From Nitrosomonas sp. (lineage in GTDB: Bacteria; Pseudomonadota; Gammaproteobacteria; Burkholderiales; Nitrosomonadaceae), in the NCBI RefSeq assembly GCF_019752415.1, contig NZ_JAIEME010000011.1:1-64000 (forward strand): DNA of 64,000 bases, given 5' to 3'. A program made the position numbers and the translations under genes. Below, in pieces: positions 23,494-33,902 of the stretch (positions within the stretch are counted from its first letter, which is position 1; each line of letters opens with the position of its first letter). The notes under the pieces are model-generated. The model made no database searches. It saw only the letters and a program-made list of their open reading frames with translations, and was not told where the DNA came from.

Positions 23494-25605
23494 ATGAAGC
23501 TACTAATAATGAGAAGATATGGCCTAAGCGTGGTTATGCTAGCACTGTTAGTTTGTTTTACAACGGCAATTTTTGCTGAATCAACTGTAACTGAAGAAAC
23601 AGCCCAGAACAGTATCCGCTCTATTGATATTTCTACCTTCCGGAATGGCCAAGTAATCGCCAAACTCACTTTAGATCACCCCATAGGCACGCTTCCAACG
23701 GGTGTCGCGCTGGACAATCCCTACCGTATTTATTTTGACTTCTATCAAGTTTCTAATGGTGTGGGTAAGAACATCCAAGAAGCTGTCGATGGAGATTTAC
23801 GCAGTATTAATATCGTGCAGGTCGGGGATCGAACCCGGCTGGTGCTGAATTTATCGAAACTAATGCGGCACGATATCCAGGTGCAAGAGAATGTACTGTT
23901 AATCAATTTGGTTAGTGTGGCGGAGAATCAAACAGTCAATACAGTGGTTCGTTTTGCCGAAGAGACGCCCAATAAAAAATTGAATAGTCTGCAAGATATT
24001 GATTTTCGGCGTGGCGCGAATGGTGAAGGTCGCGTAGAAATTGATATGACAAAAGCGGGCTCAGTCGTTGATGTGCAGCAGCAGGGGGATGATATTTTTG
24101 TCGAGTTCGTGGACACGCTATTGCCTGATAGCTTGAGAAGACGATTCGATGTGGTGGATTTCGCCACGCCAGTGCATACCATTGAAACTTCCAAGAAGGG
24201 AGATAACGTTCGAATGGTGGTGAAATCAAGAGGCCGCTGGGAGCACTCTGCACGTCAGACTGGTACACGGTTTATTCTGGAAGTGAGAGCTCTGACTTTG
24301 GATGAGGAAGAACTGGCGAGAAAAAAACGAGTTGATGGCGGATATATGGGTGAGAGACTTTCGCTTAATTTTCAGGATGTGGAAGTGCGAGCGGTACTAC
24401 AAGTTATCGCTGATTTTACCAATTTTAATATCATTGCCAGCGATTCCGTTTCTGGAAATCTCACCTTACGTTTAAAAGATGTTCCTTGGGATCAAGCGCT
24501 TGATATTGTGTTACAAGCACATGACTTGGATAAGCGAAAGACAGGCAATATTATTTTTGTGGCACCGCGTAAAGAAATGGCCGACAGAGAGTTACTGGAC
24601 TTGGAAGCACAACTGCAGGTAACTGAAATGGAGCCTGTGCGCTCAGAAATTTTTCAGTTGAATCATCGTAGGGTTAATTCTTTATCGTTTGAAGGAATGC
24701 TGAGCAAGCGAGGTACGATTAATTTGGATGAGATAAGCAATACAGTAACGGTTACAGATATTCCCGTTAGATTAAGTGAGATTAAGAAGCGGATACAGCG
24801 GTTAGATGTTTTTGAGAGGCAGGTTATGATTGAGGCGCGTATCGTTGAAGCGATTGATACATTTAGTCGAAGTTTGGGCGCGCGTTTTGGTGTGCAAAAT
24901 TCAACAGGTGTGGGTGGTCAGGGGCTGGGAATCTCAGGTAATCTGGCTGGTTCAAGTGCTCTAGCTGGTGGCGGTGGCGCGGCAGGCGCTAACAATCTGA
25001 ATGTTAATTTGCCAGCTGCGGCTGCGACTGGATTACTAGGCGGGCCAGCTGCACTGGGGCTCAGTTTGATGAAGTTTAATAATGGTCGGTTAATCAATCT
25101 CGAATTATCTGCATTAGAAACTGATAACAAAGGAAGAGTGATCGCAAGTCCCCGTGTTGTGACTGCACATGGAATAGAAGCCACTATCGAACAAGGTGAT
25201 CGGGTACCCTTTCAGCAAGCAACCAGTAGCGGTGCTACAAGCATTCGTTTTATGGATGCGACACTCAGGTTAAAGGTTAAACCATTGATTACCTACAATG
25301 GTCAGATAGATATGGAATTAAATGTGAATCAAGATAAGATTGGCACACCTATTAATCAATTTCTGCCGCCACCGATTAATACCAAACAAGTAACGACTAA
25401 GGTTCTGGTAGAAAATGGCGGAACTGTGGTGATTGGTGGTATTTTTGATCGAACTGAGAATCAAGTGGTTAATAAAGTACCGCTTTTGGGTGACATTCCT
25501 GTGCTGGGCAGTATTTTTCGTAATACAGTTAAAGTAGATAATAAACGCGAATTGTTGATTTTTGTGACACCGCGTATCTTAAGCGAGAATCTTAATCTAC
25601 AGTGA
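23494..25605 (+). CDS. pilQ: Type IV pilus secretin PilQ
   Basis: AMIN-like N-terminus, STN/secretin-N domains, secretin VPLLGDIPVLGSIFRN. Confidence 0.96.
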   Translation: MKLLIMRRYGLSVVMLALLVCFTTAIFAESTVTEETAQNSIRSIDISTFRNGQVIAKLTLDHPIGTLPTGVALDNPYRIYFDFYQVSNGVGKNIQEAVDGDLRSINIVQVGDRTRLVLNLSKLMRHDIQVQENVLLINLVSVAENQTVNTVVRFAEETPNKKLNSLQDIDFRRGANGEGRVEIDMTKAGSVVDVQQQGDDIFVEFVDTLLPDSLRRRFDVVDFATPVHTIETSKKGDNVRMVVKSRGRWEHSARQTGTRFILEVRALTLDEEELARKKRVDGGYMGERLSLNFQDVEVRAVLQVIADFTNFNIIASDSVSGNLTLRLKDVPWDQALDIVLQAHDLDKRKTGNIIFVAPRKEMADRELLDLEAQLQVTEMEPVRSEIFQLNHRRVNSLSFEGMLSKRGTINLDEISNTVTVTDIPVRLSEIKKRIQRLDVFERQVMIEARIVEAIDTFSRSLGARFGVQNSTGVGGQGLGISGNLAGSSALAGGGGAAGANNLNVNLPAAAATGLLGGPAALGLSLMKFNNGRLINLELSALETDNKGRVIASPRVVTAHGIEATIEQGDRVPFQQATSSGATSIRFMDATLRLKVKPLITYNGQIDMELNVNQDKIGTPINQFLPPPINTKQVTTKVLVENGGTVVIGGIFDRTENQVVNKVPLLGDIPVLGSIFRNTVKVDNKRELLIFVTPRILSENLNLQ

Positions 25606-25612
25606 CAATCCT

Positions 25613-26077
25613 CTATTGTCCTGATGGGAACTTAGCTTGGCGCCATGCCTCATAAGCAACAATGGCAACGGCATTGGATAAGTTCAAACTGCGGCTGGTC
25701 GCGATCATCGGTACTCGAATACGGTGTGGTTCCGGGAAAGATTCTATGATGTGGATAGGCAATCCGCAGCTTTCTGCGCCAAACACAAAAGCATCTCCGG
25801 TCTTGTATATCACTTTGTCATAGCGCTGTTTTCCCTTCGTGGTGATCGCAAACATGCGATGTCCTGGCAAATTCTGACAGCAATCTGCCCAATTCTCATG
25901 CACTTTTATTTGTGCAAATTCATGATAATCCAGACCAGCACGTAATAACTGCTTGTCTTGTAGTGGAAAACCTAAAGGTTTAACCAGATGCAAATGCATG
26001 CCGGTGTTGGCGCAGAGGCGGATGATATTGCCCGTATTGGGCGGGATTTCCGGTTGGTGAAGAATGATGTTAAACAT
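25613..26077 (-). CDS. trmL: tRNA (cytidine(34)-2'-O)-methyltransferase TrmL
   Basis: MFNIILHQPEIPPNTGNIIRLCANTG (SpoU family), NLSNAVAIVAYEAWRQ. Confidence 0.94.
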   Translation of the reverse strand: MFNIILHQPEIPPNTGNIIRLCANTGMHLHLVKPLGFPLQDKQLLRAGLDYHEFAQIKVHENWADCCQNLPGHRMFAITTKGKQRYDKVIYKTGDAFVFGAESCGLPIHIIESFPEPHRIRVPMIATSRSLNLSNAVAIVAYEAWRQAKFPSGQ

Positions 26078-26102
26078 GCGGATAGTGTGGATTAAGTATT
26101 TG

Positions 26103-26906
26103 TCACAGCCTATGAGAGCCGATCTGATTTATCTCTGGTAAAGTTCTCGCGATAACCCAGTTACTGATTTCAGCAGCACCTTGCTTACGTAATATTTTAG
26201 CCAATTCGTTTAATGTAGCGCCCGTTGTCATCACGTCATCGACTAGCGCGATGTGTTTGCCAGACAACTCTATTTTACAGCTAAATGCCTTACGGATATT
26301 TTTCTGGCGATCCTTCCAGGGTAATCCGGTTTGCGGCGGTGTATGTTTGATACGCTGACAACTATCGGGTAGTAAAACAATCCCCATACGCTTCGAGATA
26401 TATCGACTGATTTCCATAGCCTGATTAAATCCGCGCTCACGCAACCTGATCGGATGTAGCGGCATCGGTATGATGATATCCGGTATTATCTTCTCTGTTG
26501 CCTGAAATCGTGTGATGAAGAAGTTGGCAAGAATCGGTGCGATAGCGAGATCGGTTTGATATTTTAACGCATGAATCATTGTATCGACAGGAAAGGTATA
26601 GCGAAGTGCTGCGATGGTGCGTGTGAATGCAGGCGGTTTTGTCAAACAAGCACCACAGATTTCCGCTGTTGGCACTGGCCACAGGCAAATAGGACAATGG
26701 TTAAGCGGCAATTGCGGTAAGTGATTATAACAAGGTTCGCATAAATCCTGTTTTGTGGGGGTGTCGCACAACACACAATTTTTCTGACTGAAGATCTGCA
26801 CGATAATTAATCCATTGTATAAAAATGGGGTATGGAAAAATTGACAATGTCCATTGAATCCTTGATCATCCAAATTTATCGGCAACTGGCGCGAATGATA
26901 CGCCAC
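26103..26906 (-). CDS. comF: ComF family protein (zinc ribbon + phosphoribosyltransferase)
   Basis: CVLCDTPTKQDLCEPCY, CPICLWPVPTAEICGAC, PRTase loop HIALVDDVMTTGATLNE. Confidence 0.9.
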   Translation of the reverse strand: MAYHSRQLPINLDDQGFNGHCQFFHTPFLYNGLIIVQIFSQKNCVLCDTPTKQDLCEPCYNHLPQLPLNHCPICLWPVPTAEICGACLTKPPAFTRTIAALRYTFPVDTMIHALKYQTDLAIAPILANFFITRFQATEKIIPDIIIPMPLHPIRLRERGFNQAMEISRYISKRMGIVLLPDSCQRIKHTPPQTGLPWKDRQKNIRKAFSCKIELSGKHIALVDDVMTTGATLNELAKILRKQGAAEISNWVIARTLPEINQIGSHRL

Positions 26907-26932
26907 TTAAACAAAACGACAGGTAAATTGGT

Positions 26933-27937
26933 ATGAATTTAGATTCTCTCACAATCAGCGAAACACAAAATGACGCAAGCAGAATAACCGGGAAATCAGA
27001 TGATTCAGTCTATTGGAGTGTGGCAGAAGTTCAGTCGTTACTGGATACGCCATTTAACGATCTGATTTACCGCGCACAATCTATTCACCGCCAGCATCAC
27101 GATGCCAATGGGGTGCAATTATCCACATTGATTTCAGTCAAAACAGGCGGTTGTCCGGAAGACTGCGGTTATTGTCCGCAAGCAGCGCGGTATCATACCG
27201 GGGTCGATAATCAGGACATGCTGTCGCTGGAGGAAGTCGTATCGGCAGCGGCTGCAGCAAAAGCTAACGGCGCGTCGCGGTTTTGTATGGGTGCGGCGTG
27301 GCGTGGGCCAAAGCAGCGTGATATGGACAAAATGACTGAAATGGTGCGCGCGGTTAAATCGTTGGGGATGGAAACCTGTGCGACGTTGGGATTATTAAAA
27401 CCCGGCCAGGCGCAACAACTCGGTGATGCCGGTTTGGATTATTACAATCACAATCTCGATACCGCACCGGAATTTTATGAAGAAATCATCACTACGCGAC
27501 AGTATGAGGATCGCTTGGATACATTGCAGCAAGTGCGCAATGCCGGAATTAACGTGTGTTGTGGCGGTATTGTCGGGATGGGAGAAACGCGTCTGTCGCG
27601 CGCCGGATTGATCGCGCAATTAGCCAATCTGAATCCTTATCCGGAATCCGTTCCGATCAATCATCTGGTGCAAGTTCAGGGTACGCCACTGTATGGCACT
27701 GCAGTATTGGATCCGTTGGAGTTTGTGCGTACGATTGCAGCAGCCCGAATTACCATGCCGAAAGCTATGGTGCGTTTGTCTGCAGGCAGACAGGAAATGT
27801 CCGACGCCGTGCAAGCACTGTGTTTTCTGGCCGGCGCCAATTCGATTTTTTATGGCGATAAGTTGTTGACTACGGGAAATCCGGAATCAGATCGTGATCG
27901 GGCGTTATTGGATAAATTAGGGTTACACGCGCTGTAA
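26933..27937 (+). CDS. bioB: Biotin synthase
   Basis: Radical-SAM motif [32 protein letters not shown]. Confidence 0.98.
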   Translation: MNLDSLTISETQNDASRITGKSDDSVYWSVAEVQSLLDTPFNDLIYRAQSIHRQHHDANGVQLSTLISVKTGGCPEDCGYCPQAARYHTGVDNQDMLSLEEVVSAAAAAKANGASRFCMGAAWRGPKQRDMDKMTEMVRAVKSLGMETCATLGLLKPGQAQQLGDAGLDYYNHNLDTAPEFYEEIITTRQYEDRLDTLQQVRNAGINVCCGGIVGMGETRLSRAGLIAQLANLNPYPESVPINHLVQVQGTPLYGTAVLDPLEFVRTIAAARITMPKAMVRLSAGRQEMSDAVQALCFLAGANSIFYGDKLLTTGNPESDRDRALLDKLGLHAL

Positions 27938-27940
27938 CGC

Positions 27941-29107
27941 ATGTTTCCAGATTTGGCTGATCAACTGCGCGCCCGCGAGCAGAAAGGGCTGCGGCGCTTC
28001 CGGCAAATCGTGGAAAGTCCGCAAGCAAGCCATATCACCATTGATGGCCATGATTATCTGGCATTCAGCAGTAATGATTATCTGGGGTTGGCCAATCATC
28101 CGGACTTGATTCATGCGGCTTGCGAAGGTGCACAGCACTACGGTGTGGGTGCAGGCGCTTCGCACCTCATCAATGGCCATTCTGTCGCGCATCATATTCT
28201 GGAAGAAACTCTGGCTCAGTTTACCGGTTTTCCAAGAGCATTGCTGTTTTCTACCGGGTATATGGCAAATATCGGTGTGGTTACAGCCTTGGTGGGACGT
28301 GAAGATGCGATTTTTGCGGATAAGCTGAACCACGCTTCGCTGAACGATGCGGCTTTACTGTCACGGGCTAAATTTATCCGCTATTCGCATCTTGATCTTG
28401 CTACTTTGGAACAGCGTTTGGCGGATTCCAATTCCCGGCGCAAGCTGGTCATCTCTGACGCCGTGTTCAGTATGGAAGGCGATATCGCACCGATCAAGCA
28501 GCTGATTGCACTGTGTGAAAAATATCATGCGCTGTTGTTATTGGATGATGCCCATGGTTTTGGTGTATTAGGGCAACAGGGACGAGGTAGCTTATTCTTG
28601 CCGGATAACACTAGTGTGCATTCACCGAACATCGTGTATATGGCAACGCTGGGTAAAGCTGCCGGTGTATTTGGTGCATTTGTTGCCGCGCAAGCCGATG
28701 TGGTCGAAACTCTGATCCAGTCTGCGCGCAGTTATATCTACACAACAGCGGCACCGCCATTGCTCTCGCACGCACTATTAACGAGTCTGAAACTGATTGA
28801 ATTAGATGAATGGCGGCGTGACGCTTTGCTACAAAACATTGCACAATTAAAAAATGACTTACTGTCTTCATCCTGGAAATTACTGCCTTCCAGCACGCCG
28901 ATTCAACCCTTGTTGATTGGTGAAAGCCATGAAGCAGTGCGGGTTAGTCAGACATTACGAGAACGCGGAATTTTAGTTCCGGCGATTCGCCCGCCGACGG
29001 TGCCGCAAGGTAAGGCGCGATTACGTATTTCTTTATCCACCACGCATCAGCCGCACGATATTCTGCGCCTGACGCAGGCATTGAATGAATTGGCACTCGA
29101 TTCATGA
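27941..29107 (+). CDS. bioF: 8-amino-7-oxononanoate synthase
   Basis: AFSSNDYLGLANHP; LLLLDDAHGFGVLG; TLGKAAGVFGAF. Confidence 0.96.
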   Translation: MFPDLADQLRAREQKGLRRFRQIVESPQASHITIDGHDYLAFSSNDYLGLANHPDLIHAACEGAQHYGVGAGASHLINGHSVAHHILEETLAQFTGFPRALLFSTGYMANIGVVTALVGREDAIFADKLNHASLNDAALLSRAKFIRYSHLDLATLEQRLADSNSRRKLVISDAVFSMEGDIAPIKQLIALCEKYHALLLLDDAHGFGVLGQQGRGSLFLPDNTSVHSPNIVYMATLGKAAGVFGAFVAAQADVVETLIQSARSYIYTTAAPPLLSHALLTSLKLIELDEWRRDALLQNIAQLKNDLLSSSWKLLPSSTPIQPLLIGESHEAVRVSQTLRERGILVPAIRPPTVPQGKARLRISLSTTHQPHDILRLTQALNELALDS

Positions 29108-29874
29108 CATATCTGCATGTCGAATCGATGGGGGATGGTCCTGATCTCGTTTTATTGCACGGTTGGGCCATGCACAGTGGTATCTGGAGCGGCGTTCAAG
29201 AACAACTGAGTCAACAGTTCCGGTTACATTTGATCGATCTGCCCGGGCATGGACTCAGCCCCGCGAGTGAACCGGGAACACTGAATCACCTTGTTGAGAT
29301 CATCACGAAAATTCTGCCAGAGCATTGCATAGTTGGCGGTTGGTCACTGGGCGGGCAGATTGCGATGGAATTGGCGCTGCGTGAACCGGAGCGTGTGAAG
29401 CAACTGATTTTGATTTCGACTACGCCCTGTTTTGCCAAACGCGACGATTGGAAGTGGGGCATGGAACACAAATTGTTGCAGCTGTTTTTGGAAAATTTGA
29501 AACTCAATTATGCAACCACGATTAACCGCTTCCTGACGCTGCAGATGAGCGGAGACCGGGATGCGAGCAAGATTCTGTTACAACTGCGCAAGCACTTTTT
29601 TCAACGCGCTGAACCGGATCCGGATGCATTGCTAAAGGGACTCAGAATCCTGCAGGAAAGTGACTTACGCGATCGCATGGGGGCTATCAAGCAGCCGGTT
29701 TTATTATTGCATGGTGAAAATGACGTGATTACGCATCCCGCCGCTGCCGACTGGATGTATCAGCAATTAGCGAAATCGCAACGGATGATGTTTCCGCATT
29801 GCGGACATGCACCGTTTCTATCTTACCCCGATCAATTTGTGACTTATCTCAATGAATTCCGAACATACGCTTGA
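29104..29874 (+). CDS. bioH: Pimeloyl-[acyl-carrier protein] methyl ester esterase
   Basis: Alpha/beta hydrolase, GGWSLGGQIAMELA; between bioF and bioC. Confidence 0.93.
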   Translation: MTYLHVESMGDGPDLVLLHGWAMHSGIWSGVQEQLSQQFRLHLIDLPGHGLSPASEPGTLNHLVEIITKILPEHCIVGGWSLGGQIAMELALREPERVKQLILISTTPCFAKRDDWKWGMEHKLLQLFLENLKLNYATTINRFLTLQMSGDRDASKILLQLRKHFFQRAEPDPDALLKGLRILQESDLRDRMGAIKQPVLLLHGENDVITHPAAADWMYQQLAKSQRMMFPHCGHAPFLSYPDQFVTYLNEFRTYA

Positions 29875-30733
29875 TAAAAAACAATTGCGCACTGCGTTTG
29901 AACGCGCAGCGAGCAGCTACGACCAAGCGGCTGTGCTGCAACGTGAAATCAGTAACCGCATGCTATCGCGCCTGGAATACATCAAATATCAGCCGGATGT
30001 AATTCTCGATGCTGGCAGCGGAACGGGTTACGGCAGTCAGCAATTGGCTAAACGCTATCCAAATAGTCAATTGATTGCGATGGATATCGCCTGGGCGATG
30101 TTATCGCACGCGCGGCCGAACACGGTTTGGTGGCAGCGCTTGCTGCCATTGTTGCAACAGCGCTCTTACTATGTGTGTGCCGATGTTGAGCAAATTCCGG
30201 TTAAAAATGAGAGTGTCGGCATGATATGGTCGAACCTCGCGCTACAATGGTGTAATGATCTTGAGCACACATTTTCCGAGATGCATCGCATTTTGCGTAC
30301 TGATGGTTTGGTGATGTTTAGCACTTTTGGCCCGGATACCTTAAAGGAATTACGCCAGTCTTTTGCGCAAGTGGATGCGTTCAGTCACGTTAATCGCTTT
30401 ATTGATATGCATGACATCGGCGATCTGCTGGTGCACAATGGCTTCTCTACGCCGGTGATGGACATGGAATATATTACCCTGACTTACCCGGATGTCACCA
30501 GTGTGATGCGCGATTTAAAAGCCATTGGCGCGCATAACGTGACACAAGGACGGCAGCAAGGGCTGATGGGGAAAAACAAATGGCAGAAAGCCATCTCGGA
30601 ATATGAAAAATTGCGCCGCGACGGTAAATTGCCCGCCACATATGAAGTGGTGTACGGCCATGCCTGGAAACCGCAATCGCGCCAATCCGTGTTGACGCCG
30701 GAAACACGCAGGCAACTGGGTTTAATGGGGTAA
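29852..30733 (+). CDS. bioC: Malonyl-ACP O-methyltransferase
   Basis: ILDAGSGTGYGSQQLAKRYP SAM-binding motif; operon context. Confidence 0.93.
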   Translation: MNSEHTLDKKQLRTAFERAASSYDQAAVLQREISNRMLSRLEYIKYQPDVILDAGSGTGYGSQQLAKRYPNSQLIAMDIAWAMLSHARPNTVWWQRLLPLLQQRSYYVCADVEQIPVKNESVGMIWSNLALQWCNDLEHTFSEMHRILRTDGLVMFSTFGPDTLKELRQSFAQVDAFSHVNRFIDMHDIGDLLVHNGFSTPVMDMEYITLTYPDVTSVMRDLKAIGAHNVTQGRQQGLMGKNKWQKAISEYEKLRRDGKLPATYEVVYGHAWKPQSRQSVLTPETRRQLGLMG

Positions 30734-30745
30734 GTCGGCTTCTCT

Positions 30746-31447
30746 ATGGCTAGAGGTTTTTTTGTCACCGGAACCGATACCGGAATCGGTAAGACCACCG
30801 TCAGTTGCGCATTGCTGCGGGCGTTTGCCGCACAAGGAAAAAAGGTAATCGGTATGAAGCCGATTGTGGCCGGTAGCGAAAATGGTCAGTGGATGGATGT
30901 GGAACAGTTATTCGCTGCCAGCAACGTGAACGTTACCCGTCAGCAAATCAATCCTTATGCATTCGATCCGCCCATTTCCCCGCACCTTGCCGCACAACAA
31001 TCGGGAGTGGAAATTGATTTGTTGGTGATTCATTACGCTTATCAGCAACTCAGTGCAAAAGCGGATCTTGTCATCGTCGAAGGCGCCGGCGGGTTTCTGG
31101 TGCCGGTCAATGAAAAACAGAATGGCTCGGATCTGGCGAAAACGTTGAATCTACCGGTGATTCTGGTGGTTGGCATGCGCTTGGGTTGTTTGAATCACGC
31201 CTTGTTAACGGCTCAGGCAATACAGGCTGCCGGTTTGACCTTGGCGGGGTGGGTGGCGAATTGTATAGATCCGCAGATGAGCGTGGTTGCCGAGAATATT
31301 GCGGCATTGGAACAGCGGTTGGATTGCCAATTGCTAGGGACTCTGCCATTTCTCAGTGAAACTAATATTGCGCACAATGCTGGCTTATTGGATACCAGGA
31401 TTTTGACAAATAATCATATCGTTACACAGATAATGAATCCTGGTTGA
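30746..31447 (+). CDS. bioD: Dethiobiotin synthetase
   Basis: FFVTGTDTGIGKTTVSCALL; VEGAGGFLVPV. Confidence 0.96.
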   Translation: MARGFFVTGTDTGIGKTTVSCALLRAFAAQGKKVIGMKPIVAGSENGQWMDVEQLFAASNVNVTRQQINPYAFDPPISPHLAAQQSGVEIDLLVIHYAYQQLSAKADLVIVEGAGGFLVPVNEKQNGSDLAKTLNLPVILVVGMRLGCLNHALLTAQAIQAAGLTLAGWVANCIDPQMSVVAENIAALEQRLDCQLLGTLPFLSETNIAHNAGLLDTRILTNNHIVTQIMNPG

Positions 31448-31636
31448 TGGCTTCTTGGATGTCCGTATTAATTTTGACGTCGGCTATCCAACTGTGCGAA
31501 ATGTCATATCCGGGAATGCCGTCTTATAGATATGCTTGTCTATCTTTTTAATGGCTGATCAATCATTAGTGAGTGTGACAGTGAATAAGTCATTCAGTCG
31601 ATTTCGTTTTTATAAAAAATAATCATTAATTTACCA

Positions 31637-32275
31637 ATGAGTTACTTAGATCTAACAGATAATCAACTCAACCCCATCGGCTATTGGGATCAACCGCTTG
31701 ACAGGTTGTGTCCGCCCTTGGCCTGCGATTTGGCGCTTTTTGATCAAAACGGTTACGATTTAACCGATTTGGAGCAATGTTTTGCGGCGATAAACTTGAC
31801 GCCTGTCCACGCGCATCGAGAACATCGGCATGCTTTAAAGGCGCCTTGGTTCACACAACCGGACAGGGTGGAAGGCGCAGTGCTTAACCACAGCTTGTTA
31901 TTCGAACGTAAAGGGTATGCCGGAAAAGCACTTGAACAGCTCGAACGCTGGGCGCAAATAAATCCCCTGGTCTACAAAATCATCAAAATGCGCCCCAAGT
32001 GGGGGCTGGATTTCAGCATGGACTATGCGGATCGCGCAGGCAATGTCTTTGAAGTGCTGCATTGGGAATACGACGGTTTTGATTTTGAGGAAGTAGCGGA
32101 ACGTAAGCGCCAGCTAGAGGTGAAATTTGCAGCCACGGATTGGGACGATGCCGCAATCCGTATCCTGAAACAAAAAGACCAATGGCATCACTTGGATTTC
32201 TTTGCGCAAAGCGATTGGAAGTGTAACTACTTTGGCATCGTTAAGGAACGCTTCAAAATGGTGATTTGGGAGTAA
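31637..32275 (+). CDS. Uncharacterised protein (212 aa)
   Basis: Uninterrupted ORF with normal codon structure; no family recognised. Confidence 0.7.
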   Translation: MSYLDLTDNQLNPIGYWDQPLDRLCPPLACDLALFDQNGYDLTDLEQCFAAINLTPVHAHREHRHALKAPWFTQPDRVEGAVLNHSLLFERKGYAGKALEQLERWAQINPLVYKIIKMRPKWGLDFSMDYADRAGNVFEVLHWEYDGFDFEEVAERKRQLEVKFAATDWDDAAIRILKQKDQWHHLDFFAQSDWKCNYFGIVKERFKMVIWE

Positions 32276-32446
32276 AAGTCTGCCGGACTTGAGACAAGTT
32301 ATTGAGAGATACCTGTCGTGATGTACGGGACATAGCAAGCCGTACCAAGCGATATCGTAAAGTGGATCTCATTCGACATGTTATGATGAAATGCAAATCA
32401 TGCGTCATTTCAGAATCTAATTCTAGTCCTACGAATAAGAGAGAGT

Positions 32447-32818
32447 ATGTCAGACCTCAAAGATCCTAGAGTTCTCTTCGCGGCAGAGCGCACTTTACTG
32501 GCATGGAACCGTACCAGTCTTGCTCTGATTGCTTTCGGCTTTCTGGTTGAGCGTGCCGGTCTTCTGCTGAATGCCATTGCGCCAAGCCAGGCGCACGCTG
32601 CTAGTATGGTGCTGACATTTTGGCTGGGTTTGGCCTTCGTCGCTTTGGGTGCATTGTCTGCGGTGTTTTCTTCCCGTCAGTATGCGGCCGTTCTGAAAAC
32701 CCTGAGTCCAGCCGAATTTCCTGAGGGATACGAAGCGCGATGGGGCATGCTGGTTAATGTCGTCGTGGCAATCTTGGGTGTGGGGCTCATCGTGGTTCTC
32801 TACATTGCACGCTCCTAA
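32447..32818 (+). CDS. DUF202 (YidH-like) membrane protein
   Basis: RVLFAAERTLLAWNRTSLALIAFGFLVER is characteristic of the DUF202 family; 3 TM segments. Confidence 0.9.
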   Translation: MSDLKDPRVLFAAERTLLAWNRTSLALIAFGFLVERAGLLLNAIAPSQAHAASMVLTFWLGLAFVALGALSAVFSSRQYAAVLKTLSPAEFPEGYEARWGMLVNVVVAILGVGLIVVLYIARS

Positions 32819-32864
32819 TTTGCTCTCACCTTGTTGTCAGACAAATTTCTTTGTCATCAGGGCC

Positions 32865-32947
32865 GTAGGGTGCAATAGTGATCCTCCGCGTATTGCACCG
32901 CATGAGTTACATGTAGCGCAATACGGCTATCGCCTATTATGCCCTAC
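32865..32947. repeat. Dispersed-repeat-like palindromic sequence (GTAGGGTGCAATA ... TATTGCACC ... CCCTAC)
   Basis: Perfect inverted repeat GGTGCAATA (32869-32877) / TATTGCACC (32891-32899); outer GTAGGG/CCCTAC. Resembles a repeat I recall from other proteobacteria; no second copy confirmed here. Confidence 0.5.
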
Positions 32948-33083
32948 TTATGAATGTGGATTACGAGTTTACTAATCCGCATTTGTCATTCCGAATGTGG
33001 CTATAAATATCTTATAATCAACAGGATAGACTTATCACTGTGCTTGCAATGACTGTTATTCAGCGAAGAAGAACAAAGGGGTT

Positions 33084-33683
33084 ATGTTTTACAAAGAGAT
33101 TTTAAGCGGTGTTGCGATCGGGCTCACATTGATGGCGTTTGTTCCGTATATCCGCGCAATCCTGAGGGGCACAGTGAAGCCACATGTTTTTTCCTGGGTC
33201 ATTTGGGGTGCGACCACCTTTTTGGCTTTTCTGGCGCAGTTGGAAGGCAAAGGCGGCGTAGGTGCGTGGCCGATCGGTGTTTCGGGTAGCATTACGATAT
33301 TTATTGCATTTCTGGCTTACTTGAAGCGTGCCGATGTGACTATCACAAAAACGGATTGGCTGTTTTTTGTTTCGGCATTGTCTTCTTTGCCACTCTGGTA
33401 TCTCACGTCAGATCCATTATGGGCGGTCGTTTTTCTGACTACTGTGGATGTAATCGGATTCGGACCTACAATCCGGAAGGCCTATCACTTCCCGTACTCG
33501 GAATCGTTGCTGTTTTTTGGGCTGTTCACGGTGCGTAATCTGTTGGTCATGATAGCGTTTGAGAACTACTCGGTGACAACCCTATTATTTCCTGCTGTCA
33601 TTGCGGCAGTGTGCTTGTTGTTAATGGGGATGATCGCGTATCGCAGGCGAGTCCTCGCAACTCAAGGAATGGGAGTGGTATGA
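33084..33683 (+). CDS. Uncharacterised multi-TM membrane protein, possibly PQ-loop-like
   Basis: About 7 hydrophobic segments; FVPYIRAILRGTVKPHVFSWVIW is PQ-loop-like. Confidence 0.75.
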   Translation: MFYKEILSGVAIGLTLMAFVPYIRAILRGTVKPHVFSWVIWGATTFLAFLAQLEGKGGVGAWPIGVSGSITIFIAFLAYLKRADVTITKTDWLFFVSALSSLPLWYLTSDPLWAVVFLTTVDVIGFGPTIRKAYHFPYSESLLFFGLFTVRNLLVMIAFENYSVTTLLFPAVIAAVCLLLMGMIAYRRRVLATQGMGVV

Positions 33684-33717
33684 TTTTGAGAAGTTGCTGG
33701 AGTGCCGTGCCAGTTAA

Positions 33718-33827
33718 GGAAGCTCTGATTAAGTTGATTACATTCATGGTTCGACAAGCTCACCACGAACGTAATCAATATATTACCGTTCGTCCTGAGC
33801 CTGTCGAAGGACTTAATCAGAGATTCC
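33718..33827. mobile_element. 110-bp MITE-like element with 17-bp terminal inverted repeats and TTAA flanks
   Basis: GGAAGCTCTGATTAAGT (33718-33734) vs ACTTAATCAGAGATTCC (33811-33827), 16/17 complementary; TTAA at 33714-33717 and 33828-33831. Confidence 0.75.
33748..33810. repeat. REP-like imperfect palindrome inside the MITE
   Basis: GGTTCGACAAGCTCACCACGAACG (33748-33771) and CGTTCGTCCTGAGCCTGTCGAAGG (33787-33810); 19/24 complementary; gives the recurrent spurious peptide MVRQAHHER...VRPEPVEG. Confidence 0.85.
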
Positions 33828-33902
33828 TTAATGACACGCAGGGTTCGAAGAATTTATTTTCTGAATGGACTTCATTCTGATTAAACCACAGGAGGTTGAA
33901 GG

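Noticed and set aside
32757-32975. 72-aa ORF downstream of DUF202
   Set aside because: Overlaps the DUF202 gene and the dispersed repeat; typical translation of a repeat, not a gene.
33611-33880. 89-aa plus-strand ORF as a gene
   Set aside because: It reads through the MITE/REP element (MVRQAHHER...VRPEPVEG), a well-known spurious translation of the repeat.
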